A DNA stretch of 64,000 bases from Novosphingobium huizhouense. Its GTDB lineage: Bacteria; Pseudomonadota; Alphaproteobacteria; Sphingomonadales; Sphingomonadaceae. A model generated the notes under the pieces. It made no database searches. It saw only the letters and a program-made list of their open reading frames with translations, and was not told the DNA's origin. The position numbers and the translations under genes were made by a program. Where the stretch lies: contig NZ_JAILXZ010000001.1 of NCBI RefSeq assembly GCF_020179475.1, positions 1,426,001 to 1,490,000 on the forward strand, in the 5' to 3' direction. Numbering within the stretch: position 1 is the stretch's first letter; each line of letters opens with the position of its first letter. Positions 9,612 through 19,104 of the stretch are shown one piece after another.

Positions 9612-10268
9612 ATGAAGATCTATGGCGCGCTGATTTCGCCATTCGTCCGCAAGGTCGCGGTTATCGCTACGGAAAAGGGCGTTTCGTGGGAGCTGGGCCG
9701 CGGCGGGCCGGGCAGCGGCGATGCCGAGTTCCTCGCCGCCAGCCCCTTGGGGAAGATCCCGGCGATCGACGACGACGGCTTCACCCTCGCCGATTCGACC
9801 GCGATCGCGCTCTATCTCGACGCGAAGCATCCCGAGCCGCGGCTGATCCCCGACGAGCCGCAGGCGCGCGGCAAGGCGGTGTTCTACGACGAGTTCGCCG
9901 ATACCGTGCTCGGCGCGGCGGGCCTCAAGATCCTGTTCAACCGGCTGGTCGGCCCGAAGCTGCTCAAGGTCGGCGGCGACGAGGCGCTGGCGCTGCAGGG
10001 CGAGGCCGAGCTGCCGCGCTGGACCGACTGGTTCGAGAGCGTGGCGCCCGAGGACGGCTGGCTGCTGGGCGAGACCTTCACGCTCGCCGACATCTCGGTC
10101 GCCTCGCTGTTCCGCACGCTCGCCTACATCCACCACGGGGTCGACGCCGCGGCGCGGCCCAGGACCGCCGCCTGGTTCGGCCGCGTCGCCGCGCGCCCGT
10201 CCTGGGCCAGGGTGGCCGAGATGGAGGATGTCATGGCGCAGCGGATCATGGCGGCAGCCGCCGCCTGA
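9612..10268 (+). CDS. Glutathione S-transferase family protein
   Basis: A 218-residue GST-fold protein. The thioredoxin-like N-terminus ([19 protein letters not shown], with Ser/Pro in the active-site turn) is followed by the cis-Pro and Glu/Asp-Ser pattern ([20 protein letters not shown]) that binds the glutathione gamma-glutamyl group. The C-terminal helical domain contains [10 protein letters not shown]. It would conjugate glutathione to electrophiles, or reduce them, in the cytoplasm; the substrate is unknown. The ATG at 9612 has GGGAG upstream. It is separated by about 170 bases from the next, overlapping gene run. Confidence 0.88.
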   Translation: MKIYGALISPFVRKVAVIATEKGVSWELGRGGPGSGDAEFLAASPLGKIPAIDDDGFTLADSTAIALYLDAKHPEPRLIPDEPQARGKAVFYDEFADTVLGAAGLKILFNRLVGPKLLKVGGDEALALQGEAELPRWTDWFESVAPEDGWLLGETFTLADISVASLFRTLAYIHHGVDAAARPRTAAWFGRVAARPSWARVAEMEDVMAQRIMAAAAA

Positions 10269-10284
10269 TCCGGGGGCGGGCGGG

Positions 10285-10308
10285 AGCGGGGCGCACAGGC
10301 GGCCCCGC
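10285..10308 (+). terminator. Weak hairpin after the GST gene
   Basis: A seven-base GC stem (GCGGGGC pairing with GCCCCGC at 10286-10292 and 10302-10308) lies just after the GST stop. It lacks a clear T-tract, so termination here is only a possibility. Confidence 0.3.
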
Positions 10309-10437
10309 CAGCCGCTCGCTTGGCCGCAAGCTTGCCGGTGCCCCGCAACCCGTCGGGTACGGTGAACGGGCGGTCCCGAATCGGCGGTGGTACGCGTTGC
10401 GTTCCCGGCTGCCCGGCTCGAGGGAGGAGTGCCGATC

Positions 10438-10815
10438 ATGGCGTGGATCGATGGCTACGCGATACCCGTGTTCGAAGCGCGGCGGACGGATTACGCCCGC
10501 ATGGCCGAGGCAGCCGCGCATGTGTTCCTCGACCACGGCGCGCTCCACGTGCTGGAAAGCTGGGGGGCTGACCTGCCCGCAGGCGAGGTGACCGACTTCC
10601 GCCGCGCGGTGGCGGCCGAGGAGGGCGAAGGCGTGGTCTTTTCGCTGATCGTCTGGCCCGACCGGGCCACGCGCGATGCCGGGCACAAGGCGGTGTTCGA
10701 GGACCCGCGCATCGCCGCGGCGATCGACATGAGCGTGTTCAATTCGAAGCGGATGATCATGGGCGGGTTCGAGCAGATCCTGTCGATCCGCGCAGCAGGG
10801 GGAGCAGGGGCATGA
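10438..10815 (+). CDS. DUF1428 family protein
   Basis: A 125-residue protein of the DUF1428 (YbaA-like, dimeric alpha-beta barrel) family, recognised from [54 protein letters not shown] and the C-terminal [11 protein letters not shown]. The biochemical function is not known for the family. The ATG at 10438 has a strong GGGAGGAG upstream. It starts a tightly coupled run; its TGA overlaps the next ATG (ATGA). Confidence 0.88.
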   Translation: MAWIDGYAIPVFEARRTDYARMAEAAAHVFLDHGALHVLESWGADLPAGEVTDFRRAVAAEEGEGVVFSLIVWPDRATRDAGHKAVFEDPRIAAAIDMSVFNSKRMIMGGFEQILSIRAAGGAGA

Positions 10816-11603
10816 GCAGGCAGGTTCCGTTCGTCTGGTACGAACTGATGACCACCGACGCGACCGGCGCGGCGGACTTCTACGGCAAGGTCATCGGCTG
10901 GCGCATCGGCGAGGCCGAGCCCGGATCGCCGATGGACTACCGCATGATCCTGCGCGACGACGGCGCGCCGACCGGCGGGCTGCTGGCGCTGACGGCCGAG
11001 ATGCAGGCGGGCGGCGCGCGTCCCGCCTGGGTGCCCTACCTCGGCACCGCCGACATCGATGCGACGCTGGCGGCGATCGAGGCCGAGGGCGCGCAAGTGC
11101 TGATGCCGCGCACCGACATCGACGAAGGCGCCTTCGCGATGGTGACCGACCCGCAGGGCGCGCCGTTCTACCTGATGCAGCCGACCCCGCGCGAGGGCAG
11201 TCCCGACGGCCAGAGCCATGCGTGGGATCGCGAGAAAGCGCAGCACGCGCGCTGGAACGAGCTGGCGACGAGCGATCCCGCCGGCGCCAGGGCGTTCTAT
11301 GCGAAGCATTTCGGCTTCGAATTCAACAACAGCATGCCGATGGGCGCGGCAGGCGAATACAGCTTCATCGACTTCGACGGGCAGGGCCTCGGCGCGGTCA
11401 TGCCGATCATGGACCCGGCGCGGCCGCCGTCGTGGCTGGTCTACTTCGGCGTCGAATCCGCAACTGCGGCCAAGGACGCGATCGAGGACGCCGGCGGCTT
11501 CGTGATGATGGGGCCGCACGAAGTGCCCGGCGGCGACTGGATCGTCGTCGCCACCGATCCGCAGGGCGCCGCCTTCGGCGTCGTCGGCCCGCAAGGAGCG
11601 TGA
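10812..11603 (+). CDS. Two-domain VOC (glyoxalase/bleomycin-resistance) protein
   Basis: A 263-residue protein made of two glyoxalase-like (vicinal oxygen chelate) modules, roughly residues 5-125 and 140-260. Each has the pattern ELxTxDxxxAxxFYxK and ends in a TDPQGAxF segment. VOC proteins bind a metal and act on small activated compounds; no specific substrate can be assigned. It overlaps its upstream gene by four bases and is followed two bases later by a GST-like gene. Confidence 0.85.
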   Translation: MSRQVPFVWYELMTTDATGAADFYGKVIGWRIGEAEPGSPMDYRMILRDDGAPTGGLLALTAEMQAGGARPAWVPYLGTADIDATLAAIEAEGAQVLMPRTDIDEGAFAMVTDPQGAPFYLMQPTPREGSPDGQSHAWDREKAQHARWNELATSDPAGARAFYAKHFGFEFNNSMPMGAAGEYSFIDFDGQGLGAVMPIMDPARPPSWLVYFGVESATAAKDAIEDAGGFVMMGPHEVPGGDWIVVATDPQGAAFGVVGPQGA

Positions 11604-11605
11604 CC

Positions 11606-12232
11606 ATGGCGAGCTTCACCTTCTTCACCAATCCGATGTCGCGCGGCCAGATCGCGCGCTGGGCGCTGCACGAGGCGGGCGTCGACTACGAGACGGTGCT
11701 GGTCGACTGGCAGGCCAAGCCCGAGGCGCTGCTCGCCGCCAACCCGATGGGCAAGGTGCCGACCATCGTCCACCACGCCGAAGACGGCGACCACGTGGTG
11801 AGCGAGGCGGCAGCGATCTGCCTCTACCTCGCCGAAGTCTCGCCGCTCGAAGCGCTGACCCCGCGCGATGCGGAGCGCGCCGCCTACTTGCGCTGGACCT
11901 TCTTTGCGGCGGGGCCGGTGGAGCAGGCGATCACCGCGCGCAGCCTCGGCTTCGAGCCCAAGGGCCAGCAGCAGGTCATGGCGGGATTCGGCAGCTACGA
12001 GCGCGCGGTCGACACGCTTGCGGGGCATTTCGCGCTGAACGAGTACGTCTGCGGCGACCGCTTCACCATGGCCGACGTCTATGTCGGCAGCCAGGTCGAC
12101 TGGGGCCTGATGTTCAAGTCGCTGCCCGAGCGCAGCGAATTCGTCGCCTATGCCGAGCGCCTGCGCGCGCGGCCCGCCTATGTCGAGGCCAAGGGCATCG
12201 ACGCCGCGCTGATCGCGCAGGCGCAGAGGTGA
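11606..12232 (+). CDS. Glutathione S-transferase family protein
   Basis: A 208-residue GST-fold protein. The N-terminus MASFTFFTNPMSRGQIARWAL carries a Ser in the active-site position. NPMGKVPTIVHH supplies the cis-proline and SEAAAICLYLA the glutathione-binding Glu-Ala pair. The helical domain has FTMADVYVGSQ. It lies two bases after the VOC gene and its stop overlaps the following GTG (GTGA), so it belongs to the same operon. It is not closely similar to the GST at 9612-10268. Confidence 0.87.
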   Translation: MASFTFFTNPMSRGQIARWALHEAGVDYETVLVDWQAKPEALLAANPMGKVPTIVHHAEDGDHVVSEAAAICLYLAEVSPLEALTPRDAERAAYLRWTFFAAGPVEQAITARSLGFEPKGQQQVMAGFGSYERAVDTLAGHFALNEYVCGDRFTMADVYVGSQVDWGLMFKSLPERSEFVAYAERLRARPAYVEAKGIDAALIAQAQR

Positions 12233-12726
12233 GCGCCGCCCCCGTCAGCGCCCCCGCCGTCACGCTGTGCCTGTGGTACGAAGGCGATGCGCTCGACGCT
12301 GCGACCTTCTATGCGCAGACCTTTCCCGACAGCGCGGTGGGTGCGCTCCACCAGGCGCCCGCGGACTATCCCGACGGGCAGGCGGGCCATGTCCTGACGG
12401 TCGAATTCACCGTGCTCGGCCTGCCCTGCATCGGGCTCAACGGCGGCCCGATGTTCAAGCACAGCGAGGCGTTTTCCTTCCAGATCGCGACCGACACGCA
12501 GGAGGAGACCGACCGCTACTGGAACGCGATCGTCGGCAACGGCGGGCAGGAATCGGCCTGCGGCTGGTGCAAGGACAAGTGGGGCATCTCGTGGCAGATC
12601 ACCCCGCGCGCGCTGACCGACGGCATGGCCGATCCCGATCCCGCCGTGCGCAAGCGCGTGTTCGAAGCCATGATGACGATGGGCAGGATCGACATCGCCG
12701 CAATCGAAGCGGCGCGGAAGGGGTGA
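12229..12726 (+). CDS. PhnB / 3-dmu-9_3-mt type VOC protein
   Basis: A 165-residue VOC-fold protein of the PhnB-like group: CLWYEGDALDAATFYAQTFPDS, then HVLTVEFTVLGLPCIGLNGGPMF, then CGWCKDKWGISWQITPR and a C-terminal helix. The Pfam name of this family refers to a ubiquinone methyltransferase, but these proteins have no methyltransferase fold and their function is unknown. It starts at a GTG that overlaps the preceding stop by four bases and its own stop overlaps the next GTG. Confidence 0.85.
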   Translation: MSAAPVSAPAVTLCLWYEGDALDAATFYAQTFPDSAVGALHQAPADYPDGQAGHVLTVEFTVLGLPCIGLNGGPMFKHSEAFSFQIATDTQEETDRYWNAIVGNGGQESACGWCKDKWGISWQITPRALTDGMADPDPAVRKRVFEAMMTMGRIDIAAIEAARKG

Positions 12727-13406
12727 ACGCGGTGCTGCGGCTCCACGCCCATCCGTTTTCCTCCTATTGCTGGAAGGCGCTGATCGCGCTCTACGCCAAC
12801 GATACGCCGTTCGAATTCGTGCAGATGGACGGCGAGCGGCCCTTGTCCGAGCAGTTTCCGGGCAGGGTCCATCCCGGCGGGCATATCCCGGTGCTCGAGG
12901 ATGGCGACGCGGTGGTCATCGAGGCGACCAGCATCGTCGAGCACCTTGCCGTCCACCATCCCGGTCCCGCGCCGCTGATTCCCGCCGATCCGGCCGAAGC
13001 GGTGGTGGCGCGGATGCTCGACCGGGTGTTCGACAACTACGTGATGGGCAACATGCAGCGCGTCGTCGCGGCGCACCTCGCCAGCCGCGACAAGCCCGAA
13101 CTCGGCCTGCGCGCCGAGCCCGACGCCGCCGAGATCGCCGCCGCCAAGGCGCGGCTGCGACAGGCCTATGCCTGGCTCGACGGCTGGCTGGTGGCGAACG
13201 CCCTGCCGCCGAACGTCAGCCTCGTCACCTGCGCTGCCGCGCCGAGCCTGTTCTATGCCGACTGGATCGAGCCGATCGGCGAGGACCAGCCGCGCCTGCG
13301 CGCGCTGCGCGCCGAACTGCTCGCGCTGCCGCCGGTCGTCCGCTGCGTCGAGGACGCCCGCCCCTACCGCGCCTTCTTCCCGCTCGGCGCGCCGGACCGG
13401 GACTGA
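12723..13406 (+). CDS. Glutathione S-transferase family protein
   Basis: A 227-residue GST-fold protein: LHAHPFSSYCWKALIALYAN at the N-terminus, GGHIPVLEDGD with the cis-Pro, and IEATSIVEHLAVHH for the gamma-glutamyl site. The helical C-terminal half is less typical. It is the third GST-like gene in this cluster. The GTG at 12723 overlaps the previous TGA (GTGA); a second in-frame GTG at 12732 is possible. Its substrate is unknown; clustering with VOC proteins suggests handling of reactive electrophiles. Confidence 0.82.
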   Translation: MNAVLRLHAHPFSSYCWKALIALYANDTPFEFVQMDGERPLSEQFPGRVHPGGHIPVLEDGDAVVIEATSIVEHLAVHHPGPAPLIPADPAEAVVARMLDRVFDNYVMGNMQRVVAAHLASRDKPELGLRAEPDAAEIAAAKARLRQAYAWLDGWLVANALPPNVSLVTCAAAPSLFYADWIEPIGEDQPRLRALRAELLALPPVVRCVEDARPYRAFFPLGAPDRD

Positions 13407-13420
13407 GAAAGGACCCTGAA

Positions 13421-13864
13421 ATGCACGAACTGTCGATCAGCCGCTTCATCGCCGCCCCGCCGGCAAAGGTGTGGGACGTGATGGTCAATCGCCAGAACGA
13501 GTGGTGGTGCCCCAAGCCGTGGCGCGCCGAAGTGGTCGTGCAGGAGCGGCGCGCGGGCGGGCGCGCTTCGCTGACGATGTACGGTCCCGACGGCGAGGTC
13601 GTGCCCAACGAGGGCATCTACCTCGCCTGGGACGAGGGGCGGCGCTTCGCCACCACCGACGCGGTGACCGCCGATCTGCAGCCGGCCGGCCCGTTCATGA
13701 TCGGCATCTGGGACGTCGCGCCCGAAGGCGAGGGCACGCGCTATACCGCGAGCGCCCGCCACTGGACCGAGGAGGCGATGCGCAGTCACGCCGAGATGGG
13801 CTTCGAACAGGGCTGGGGCGCTTGCGCGGACCAATTGAAGGCGCTGTGCGAGGAGGCGGCTTAG
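13421..13864 (+). CDS. SRPBCC (AHSA1-like) domain protein
   Basis: A 147-residue START/AHSA1-type protein: SRFIAAPPAKVWDVMVNRQNEWWCP at the N-terminus, a central beta-sheet (GGRASLTMYGPDGEVVPNEG) and a C-terminal helix ending EQGWGACADQLKALCEE. Such proteins form hydrophobic cavities for small ligands. It is the last gene of the GST/VOC run, 14 bases after the previous stop, and ends three bases before the convergent ABC permease gene. Confidence 0.85.
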   Translation: MHELSISRFIAAPPAKVWDVMVNRQNEWWCPKPWRAEVVVQERRAGGRASLTMYGPDGEVVPNEGIYLAWDEGRRFATTDAVTADLQPAGPFMIGIWDVAPEGEGTRYTASARHWTEEAMRSHAEMGFEQGWGACADQLKALCEEAA

Positions 13865-13867
13865 GGC

Positions 13868-16405
13868 CTAAAGCTCGCGTAGCGCTTGCGCGGGCCGCGT
13901 GCGCAGCAGCGAAAGCGATCCGGCCAGCGCCAGCACCAGCACCAGCGCGATCCCTGCGCCGAGCACGCCGAGCACGCGCGGCCAGTCGGGAAGCCACTCG
14001 AACTCGAACAGGCGGGTGATGACCAGCCAGCCGGTCAGCGTGCCCAAGCCCAGCGCGACGGCGGCGAGAAGCGCGCAGAGCAGGCCGTATTCGGCGAGCA
14101 GCAGCGTCAGCAACTGACGGCGGCTCGCGCCGAGCACCCGCAGGATCACGCTGTCGTACTGGCGCCGCTCGCGCGCCGCCGAGATCGCGCCCGCCAGCAC
14201 CGCCATGCCGGCGAGCACGGCAACGCTGGCGGCGGCGAGGATTGCGGTGCCCATCTGCGAGAGCACGTCGCGCACCTGGCCCAGCACCGGCCCGATCTCG
14301 ATCACCGACGACGAGGGCAGCGCGGCGACCAGCCCCGACAGGATCGCGCGGCGGGTGCGCGCGCCCTTGTCCCGCGGCGGCAGGCTGATCGTCGCGGCGA
14401 GGTTGTGCGGGGCATCGGCAATGGCGTTGGGGCTGAACACCAGCACGTAGTTGAAGCCCATCGAGTCCCAGTCGATCCGCCGGAACGAGGCGACCGTCGC
14501 GGTCCGCTCGACGCCGAGCAGCGCGATGGTGATGCGGTCGCCGAGCTTGAGCCCGATGGCGTCGCGCAATTGCTCGTCGACCGAGACCAGCGGCTCGCCG
14601 GCGTAGTCCCTCGGCCACCACGCGCCTGCGGTCACGACGTTGCCTTCGGGCAGGTCGGCGGCATACGTCAGGCCGCGATCGCCGCGCAGCGCCCAGGCGT
14701 CGTCGGGAATGTCCTTGAGGTCGGCGACGCGGATCATGCGATCCTTCGGCCCGTAGGCGACGATGCTGCCGCGCATGGCGGGCACGGTGCGGATCGCCGC
14801 GGCCGGCGCGGCGCTGCGCACGATCCCCTCGAACCGCGCGAGGTCGGCGGGCGGCAGGTCGAGCACGAAGTAGTCGGGCGCCTTGTCCGGCACGCGGCGG
14901 GCGATGTTGGCATCGAGGCTGGTCTGCACGCTCGCCAGGAGGACGAAGGCGGCAAGGCCGAAGCCCAATGCCACGACCAGCGCCGAAGTCTGCGCGCCGG
15001 GGCGGTGGAGGTTGGCGAGCGCCATGCGCGCGATGGCCCCGCGCGGCCGCGGCAGCCGCGCGGCGAGGCGCGTGAGGCCGACGCCGAGCGCGGCGAGCGC
15101 GAGGAACAGCGCGGCGGCGCCGGCGAGGAAGCCGGCTGCGACCAGCCGCTGCGGCGAGGTCAGCACCGCCAGCGCGACGATGCCGCCGAGCCCGGCCGCC
15201 ACGGGAAGCGCCGCGGCCCGCCAGCGTGTCGCCAGCGGCGCGACCCGCGCGCGCATCAGCGCCATGGCCGGAAAGTCGCGCGCGCGCAGCAGCGGCGGCG
15301 CGGCGAAAGTCAGCGCGACGAGCAGGCCGTAGGCAGAGGCAAGCGAAAGCGCGGCGGGATCGACCACCAGCCCGGCCTCGATCGGCAGCAGCCCCTGCAG
15401 CGCCCGCCCGATCAGCGGCGTCGTCGCCACCCCGAGCGCGAGGCCGGCGGCTATGGCCAGCGCCGAGGCGACGACCAGCTGAAGCAGGAACACCCGCGCC
15501 ACGTCACCGCTGGTCGCACCGAGGATCTTGAGCGTGGCGATGCTCGAACGGCGCGCCTCGAGGTAGGAGGACACGCCGTTGCCGATGCCGATCCCGGCGA
15601 TCGCCAGCGCGGCCAGCGCGACGAGGACGAGGAACTGGCCCATGCGCGACACGAACCGGTCGAGCCCGGGCGAAGCCTTGTCGCGGGTGCGGATCTCGAA
15701 GCCCGAAACCGGGAACTGCGCCTTGACCGCGTCGGCGAGGCCTTGCGGGTCGGCGCTGGCAGGCAGGCGCACCCGGTACTTGGTCCGCGCCATCGAGCCG
15801 ACCTGGACGAGGCCGCTCGCTGCCAGCGCCTGTACCGACACGATCACCGTGGGGCCGAGCGCGAAGCCTTCGCCGAGGCGGTCGGGCTCGGCTTCGATCA
15901 CCCCGCCGACGGTCAGCACGGCTTGCCCGATCTGGAGCCGGTCGCCGCGCCGCACAGCCAGCCGGTCGGACACGCCGGGCGCGATCCATGCGGTCATCCC
16001 CGGCGGCGGTCCTGCCTGCCGGCCCCCTTCGAGCGTGAAGCGGCCGTAGAGCGGCCAGCGCGCGTCGACCGCCTTCAGCTCGACCGGCACCGCGCTGGTC
16101 AGGTCGCCGGGGCGGCGGGCGAGCGCCTGCAGCCGCGTGCCGACCGACAGCGTGCCGAGCTTCTCGAGCGCGGCGCGTTCGGCGGGACTGGCGGTGCGCG
16201 CGGCGAGCGTGAATTCGATGTCGCCGCCGAGCATCGCCTGGCCGCGCGCGGCAAGTTCGGTGCGGATCGCGCCGGTCAGCGTGCCGATCGCGGCCAGCGC
16301 GGCGGTGCCAAGCACGAGGCAGACGAGCAGCAGGCGCAAGCCGCGGAAGCGCCAGTCGAGCCCGCGGCGCGCGAGCCGCCAGGCGGTCGCCCAGCTTATG
16401 CTCAT
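13868..16405 (-). CDS. ABC transporter permease of the FtsX/YbbP type
   Basis: An 845-residue inner-membrane permease with about ten membrane segments: one near the N-terminus (LRLLLVCLVLGTAALAAIG), a FtsX block near residues 250-380, a central pair, and a second FtsX block near the C-terminus. A large periplasmic region lies between the first helix and the first block. This is the YbbP architecture. It overlaps its ATPase by four bases. In enterobacteria ybbA-ybbP sits next to tesA, as here, which suggests an export or lipid-handling function; the substrate is not known. Confidence 0.9.
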   Translation of the reverse strand: MSISWATAWRLARRGLDWRFRGLRLLLVCLVLGTAALAAIGTLTGAIRTELAARGQAMLGGDIEFTLAARTASPAERAALEKLGTLSVGTRLQALARRPGDLTSAVPVELKAVDARWPLYGRFTLEGGRQAGPPPGMTAWIAPGVSDRLAVRRGDRLQIGQAVLTVGGVIEAEPDRLGEGFALGPTVIVSVQALAASGLVQVGSMARTKYRVRLPASADPQGLADAVKAQFPVSGFEIRTRDKASPGLDRFVSRMGQFLVLVALAALAIAGIGIGNGVSSYLEARRSSIATLKILGATSGDVARVFLLQLVVASALAIAAGLALGVATTPLIGRALQGLLPIEAGLVVDPAALSLASAYGLLVALTFAAPPLLRARDFPAMALMRARVAPLATRWRAAALPVAAGLGGIVALAVLTSPQRLVAAGFLAGAAALFLALAALGVGLTRLAARLPRPRGAIARMALANLHRPGAQTSALVVALGFGLAAFVLLASVQTSLDANIARRVPDKAPDYFVLDLPPADLARFEGIVRSAAPAAAIRTVPAMRGSIVAYGPKDRMIRVADLKDIPDDAWALRGDRGLTYAADLPEGNVVTAGAWWPRDYAGEPLVSVDEQLRDAIGLKLGDRITIALLGVERTATVASFRRIDWDSMGFNYVLVFSPNAIADAPHNLAATISLPPRDKGARTRRAILSGLVAALPSSSVIEIGPVLGQVRDVLSQMGTAILAAASVAVLAGMAVLAGAISAARERRQYDSVILRVLGASRRQLLTLLLAEYGLLCALLAAVALGLGTLTGWLVITRLFEFEWLPDWPRVLGVLGAGIALVLVLALAGSLSLLRTRPAQALREL

Positions 16406-17133
16406 GGCCTGCCGCTGTCCGAGGCGATCTTGCCGTCGGCCAGACGCACGATGCGCTGGCAGCGGCGGGCCAGGTCCTCGTCGTGGGTGACCAGGATCAG
16501 CGTCGCGCCGGCAGCCTCGCTCTGCGCGAACAGCAGGTCGGCGACGCTCGCGCCGGTCGCGGCATCGAGGTTGCCGGTCGGCTCGTCGGCGAAGAGGATG
16601 CGCGGGGAAGGGGCGAGCGCGCGGGCGATGGCGACGCGCTGCTGCTCGCCGCCCGAAAGCTGGGTGGGGTAGTGGTTCAGCCGGTGGCCCAGCCCGACCG
16701 CTTCGAGCGCGGCGCGCGCGGTGTCCATCGCGCCGTCCGCGCCCGCCAGCTCGAGCGGGGTCGCGACGTTTTCGAGCGCGGTCATCGTCGGCAGCAGGTG
16801 GAAGGCCTGGAGCACGATGCCGATGCGCCCGCGCCGCGCTTCGGCGAGGCCGTCCTCGGTCAGCCGGGCGAAGTCCTGCCCCGCGACCAGCAGCGTGCCG
16901 CCGCTCGCGCGTTCTAGCCCCGACAGCACCGCGAGCAGCGAGGACTTGCCCGAGCCCGAGGGGCCGAGCAGCGCGACCGTCTCGCCCACGCCGATCTCGA
17001 GGTCGATCCCGCGCAGGATCTCGACCCGCGCCTCGCCCTGCCCGAGCGAAAGCGTCAGGGCCTTGGCGATGATGACGGGGCCGGTGAGGAAGGAGGCGGG
17101 CGCCTGGGGATCGCTTGTCACGGGCGCGACCAT
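16402..17133 (-). CDS. ABC transporter ATP-binding protein (YbbA-like)
   Basis: A 243-residue ABC ATPase of the LolD/YbbA/MacB class. Walker A is GPSGSGKSS, the Q-loop is VLQAFHLLPTMTALENV, the signature is LSGGEQQRVAIARAL, and Walker B is ILFADEPTGNLD. It powers the adjacent FtsX-type permease. The ATG at 17133 is chosen because residues upstream are not conserved-looking. It is divergent from the esterase gene with about 40 bases between the starts, so both promoters must overlap. Confidence 0.92.
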   Translation of the reverse strand: MVAPVTSDPQAPASFLTGPVIIAKALTLSLGQGEARVEILRGIDLEIGVGETVALLGPSGSGKSSLLAVLSGLERASGGTLLVAGQDFARLTEDGLAEARRGRIGIVLQAFHLLPTMTALENVATPLELAGADGAMDTARAALEAVGLGHRLNHYPTQLSGGEQQRVAIARALAPSPRILFADEPTGNLDAATGASVADLLFAQSEAAGATLILVTHDEDLARRCQRIVRLADGKIASDSGRP

Positions 17134-17175
17134 GCCTAGATTGGTTGCTTGCCGCAACCTTCCCGAAAGAGCCCG

Positions 17176-17883
17176 ATGCGCCGCCTGTCGATCCTGTTCG
17201 CGCTTGCTGTCCTTGCCGGCTGTTCGCAGGAGGCGAGCGCGCCGCAAGCGCCGGCGAGCGCCGCGGCGATCGCAGCCACCACCACCACGCCCGCGCCCCC
17301 TCCCGCTCCGGCCGACGCGCCGGTGATCCTCGCGTTCGGCGACAGTCTCTACGCCGGCTACCAGCTGCCGCCGACCGACAGCTATCCCGCGAAACTGGAA
17401 GCCGCGCTCAACGCCGGCGGGATCAAGGCGCGGGTGGTCAATGCGGGCGTTTCGGGCGACACCACCGCGGCGGCGCGCCAGCGGCTCGCCTTCACGCTCG
17501 ACAACCAGCCGGTGAAGCCGACGCTCGCGCTGGTCGGGCTCGGCGGCAACGACATGCTGCGCGGGTTGCCGCCCGCCGAGACCCGCGCCAATCTCGACGC
17601 GATCCTGGCCGAGTTCCGGAAGCGCAAGATCGCGGTGATGCTGACCGGCATGCTCGCCGCGCCCAACCTCGGCGCGGACTACGTCAAGGCGTTCAACCCG
17701 ATCTGGCCGAGCCTTGCGAAGAAATACGATGCGCCGCTGGTGCCGTTCTTCCTCGCCCCGGTGCTCGGGCAGGACAAGCTGCTGCTGGGCGATCACATCC
17801 ACCCCAACACCCAGGGCGTCGAGCGCATCGTCGCGGCGACCGAGGAGCAGGTTGCGGAGGCGCTGAAGGCGGCCGAACGCTAG
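17176..17883 (+). CDS. TesA-like SGNH arylesterase lipoprotein
   Basis: A 235-residue lipoprotein. The signal peptide [16 protein letters not shown] ends in a lipobox with Cys 16, followed by an Ala/Pro-rich linker (about residues 17-50). The SGNH hydrolase domain then has the nucleophile block [13 protein letters not shown] in block III and DHIHPN with the catalytic Asp-His. It is predicted to be a periplasmic or outer-membrane-facing esterase or lysophospholipase. The ATG at 17176 is preferred over an upstream TTG because it gives the signal peptide directly. It converges on recF with a small overlap of the stop codons. Confidence 0.9.
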   Translation: MRRLSILFALAVLAGCSQEASAPQAPASAAAIAATTTTPAPPPAPADAPVILAFGDSLYAGYQLPPTDSYPAKLEAALNAGGIKARVVNAGVSGDTTAAARQRLAFTLDNQPVKPTLALVGLGGNDMLRGLPPAETRANLDAILAEFRKRKIAVMLTGMLAAPNLGADYVKAFNPIWPSLAKKYDAPLVPFFLAPVLGQDKLLLGDHIHPNTQGVERIVAATEEQVAEALKAAER

Positions 17884-18953
17884 AGCCGCCCGACGATCCC
17901 GTCGGCGACTTTCCACACTGCCGCCTGGCCCTCGATCTCGGCGAACGGCGCAAGCTCTGTGCCGGTCATCCACACTTGCGCGCCCGAGGCGGCGAGGCGC
18001 TCGTACAAGGCCGCACGGCGCAGGGGATCGAGGTGCGCGGCGATCTCGTCGAGCAGCAGGAGGCGCGGGCGTTCGCTACCCGTGATGGCTGCGTGGGCGA
18101 GGACGATCGCGATTAGCATCGCCTTCTGCTCGCCGGTCGAACAGTCGGCGGCGGGCGCGTTCTTGGCGGCGAGCGTGACGGCGAGGTCGTCGCGGTGCGG
18201 CCCGACCAGCGTGCGCCCTGCCGCCCGGTCGCGGCGGCGGCTGTCGCGCAAGGATCGGCGCAAGTCCTCGGGATCGCGCGGCGTCTCGCTGGCATAGGCG
18301 AGCGCGGGCCGGGCGAAGGGCGCCTCGGGCTGCGTCGCGATCTCGCGCGCCAGAGCGGCGACGAGCGCGCGGCGCGCCTCGGCCAGCGCTGTGCCGGTCT
18401 CGCCCAGTTGCGCCTCGAGCGCGTCGAGCCAGGCGGGGTCGGGTTCGGCGGGCTCGGCCAGCAGGCGGTTGCGTTCGCGCAGCGCGGTCTCGTAGCGCGT
18501 CGCGGTGCGGGCGTGATCGGGGCGCAGCGCCAGCACCAGCCGGTCGAGGAAGCGGCGCCGGTCGCCCGGGCTTTCGGCGAAGAGCCGGTCCATCGCCGGG
18601 GTCAGCCAGGTGATCGACAGCCAGTCGGCGAGGCGCGTTGCCGGACCCGCCGCGCCGTTGATCCGCACGCTGCGGCTGTTGGGGGCGGCGGGCGTGGTCG
18701 CGGTCGCGAGCGCGATGTCGCCGTGCTCCATCTCGGCCGCCACGGCAAAGCTGCCATCGCCGCTGCGCCCAGCCATCTCGGCAGCCGCGGCGCGGCGCAG
18801 GCCCTTGCCCGGCGCGAGCAGGCTGATCGCCTCGAGCACGTTGGTCTTGCCCGCGCCGTTCTCTCCCACCAGCACGTTGAACGCGCGCGTATCCTCCAGC
18901 CGGCTGGCGGCATGGTTGCGAAAATCGCGCAGGGTCAGGCGGGTGAGAGCCAC
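17880..18953 (-). CDS. recF: DNA replication and repair protein RecF
   Basis: A 357-residue SMC-like ATPase: [13 protein letters not shown] at the N-terminus, Walker [10 protein letters not shown], the signature region [15 protein letters not shown], and Walker [14 protein letters not shown]. RecF recognises single/double-strand junctions and loads RecA with RecO and RecR. The start is a GTG at 18953 giving the canonical N-terminus. There is no dnaA or dnaN beside it, so this is not the origin-linked arrangement. Confidence 0.93.
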   Translation of the reverse strand: MALTRLTLRDFRNHAASRLEDTRAFNVLVGENGAGKTNVLEAISLLAPGKGLRRAAAAEMAGRSGDGSFAVAAEMEHGDIALATATTPAAPNSRSVRINGAAGPATRLADWLSITWLTPAMDRLFAESPGDRRRFLDRLVLALRPDHARTATRYETALRERNRLLAEPAEPDPAWLDALEAQLGETGTALAEARRALVAALAREIATQPEAPFARPALAYASETPRDPEDLRRSLRDSRRRDRAAGRTLVGPHRDDLAVTLAAKNAPAADCSTGEQKAMLIAIVLAHAAITGSERPRLLLLDEIAAHLDPLRRAALYERLAASGAQVWMTGTELAPFAEIEGQAAVWKVADGIVGRL

Positions 18954-19104
18954 GTCGGCGGCGTTAGTGCGTCTGCGCCCTGTGCGCAAAGGTCAACTGG
19001 GGAGGGGCGATGGGGAAGGCCGGTTTCGCCCGGTTGCGGACACATCTATGTTAACTCGGGCGTACCTGTTTGCGGACGTTCCCGAAATGCGGCATTGTAA
19101 CAGA

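Noticed and set aside
17880..18953. Replication origin near recF
   Set aside because: There is no dnaA, dnaN or gyrB beside it and no cluster of DnaA boxes was seen.
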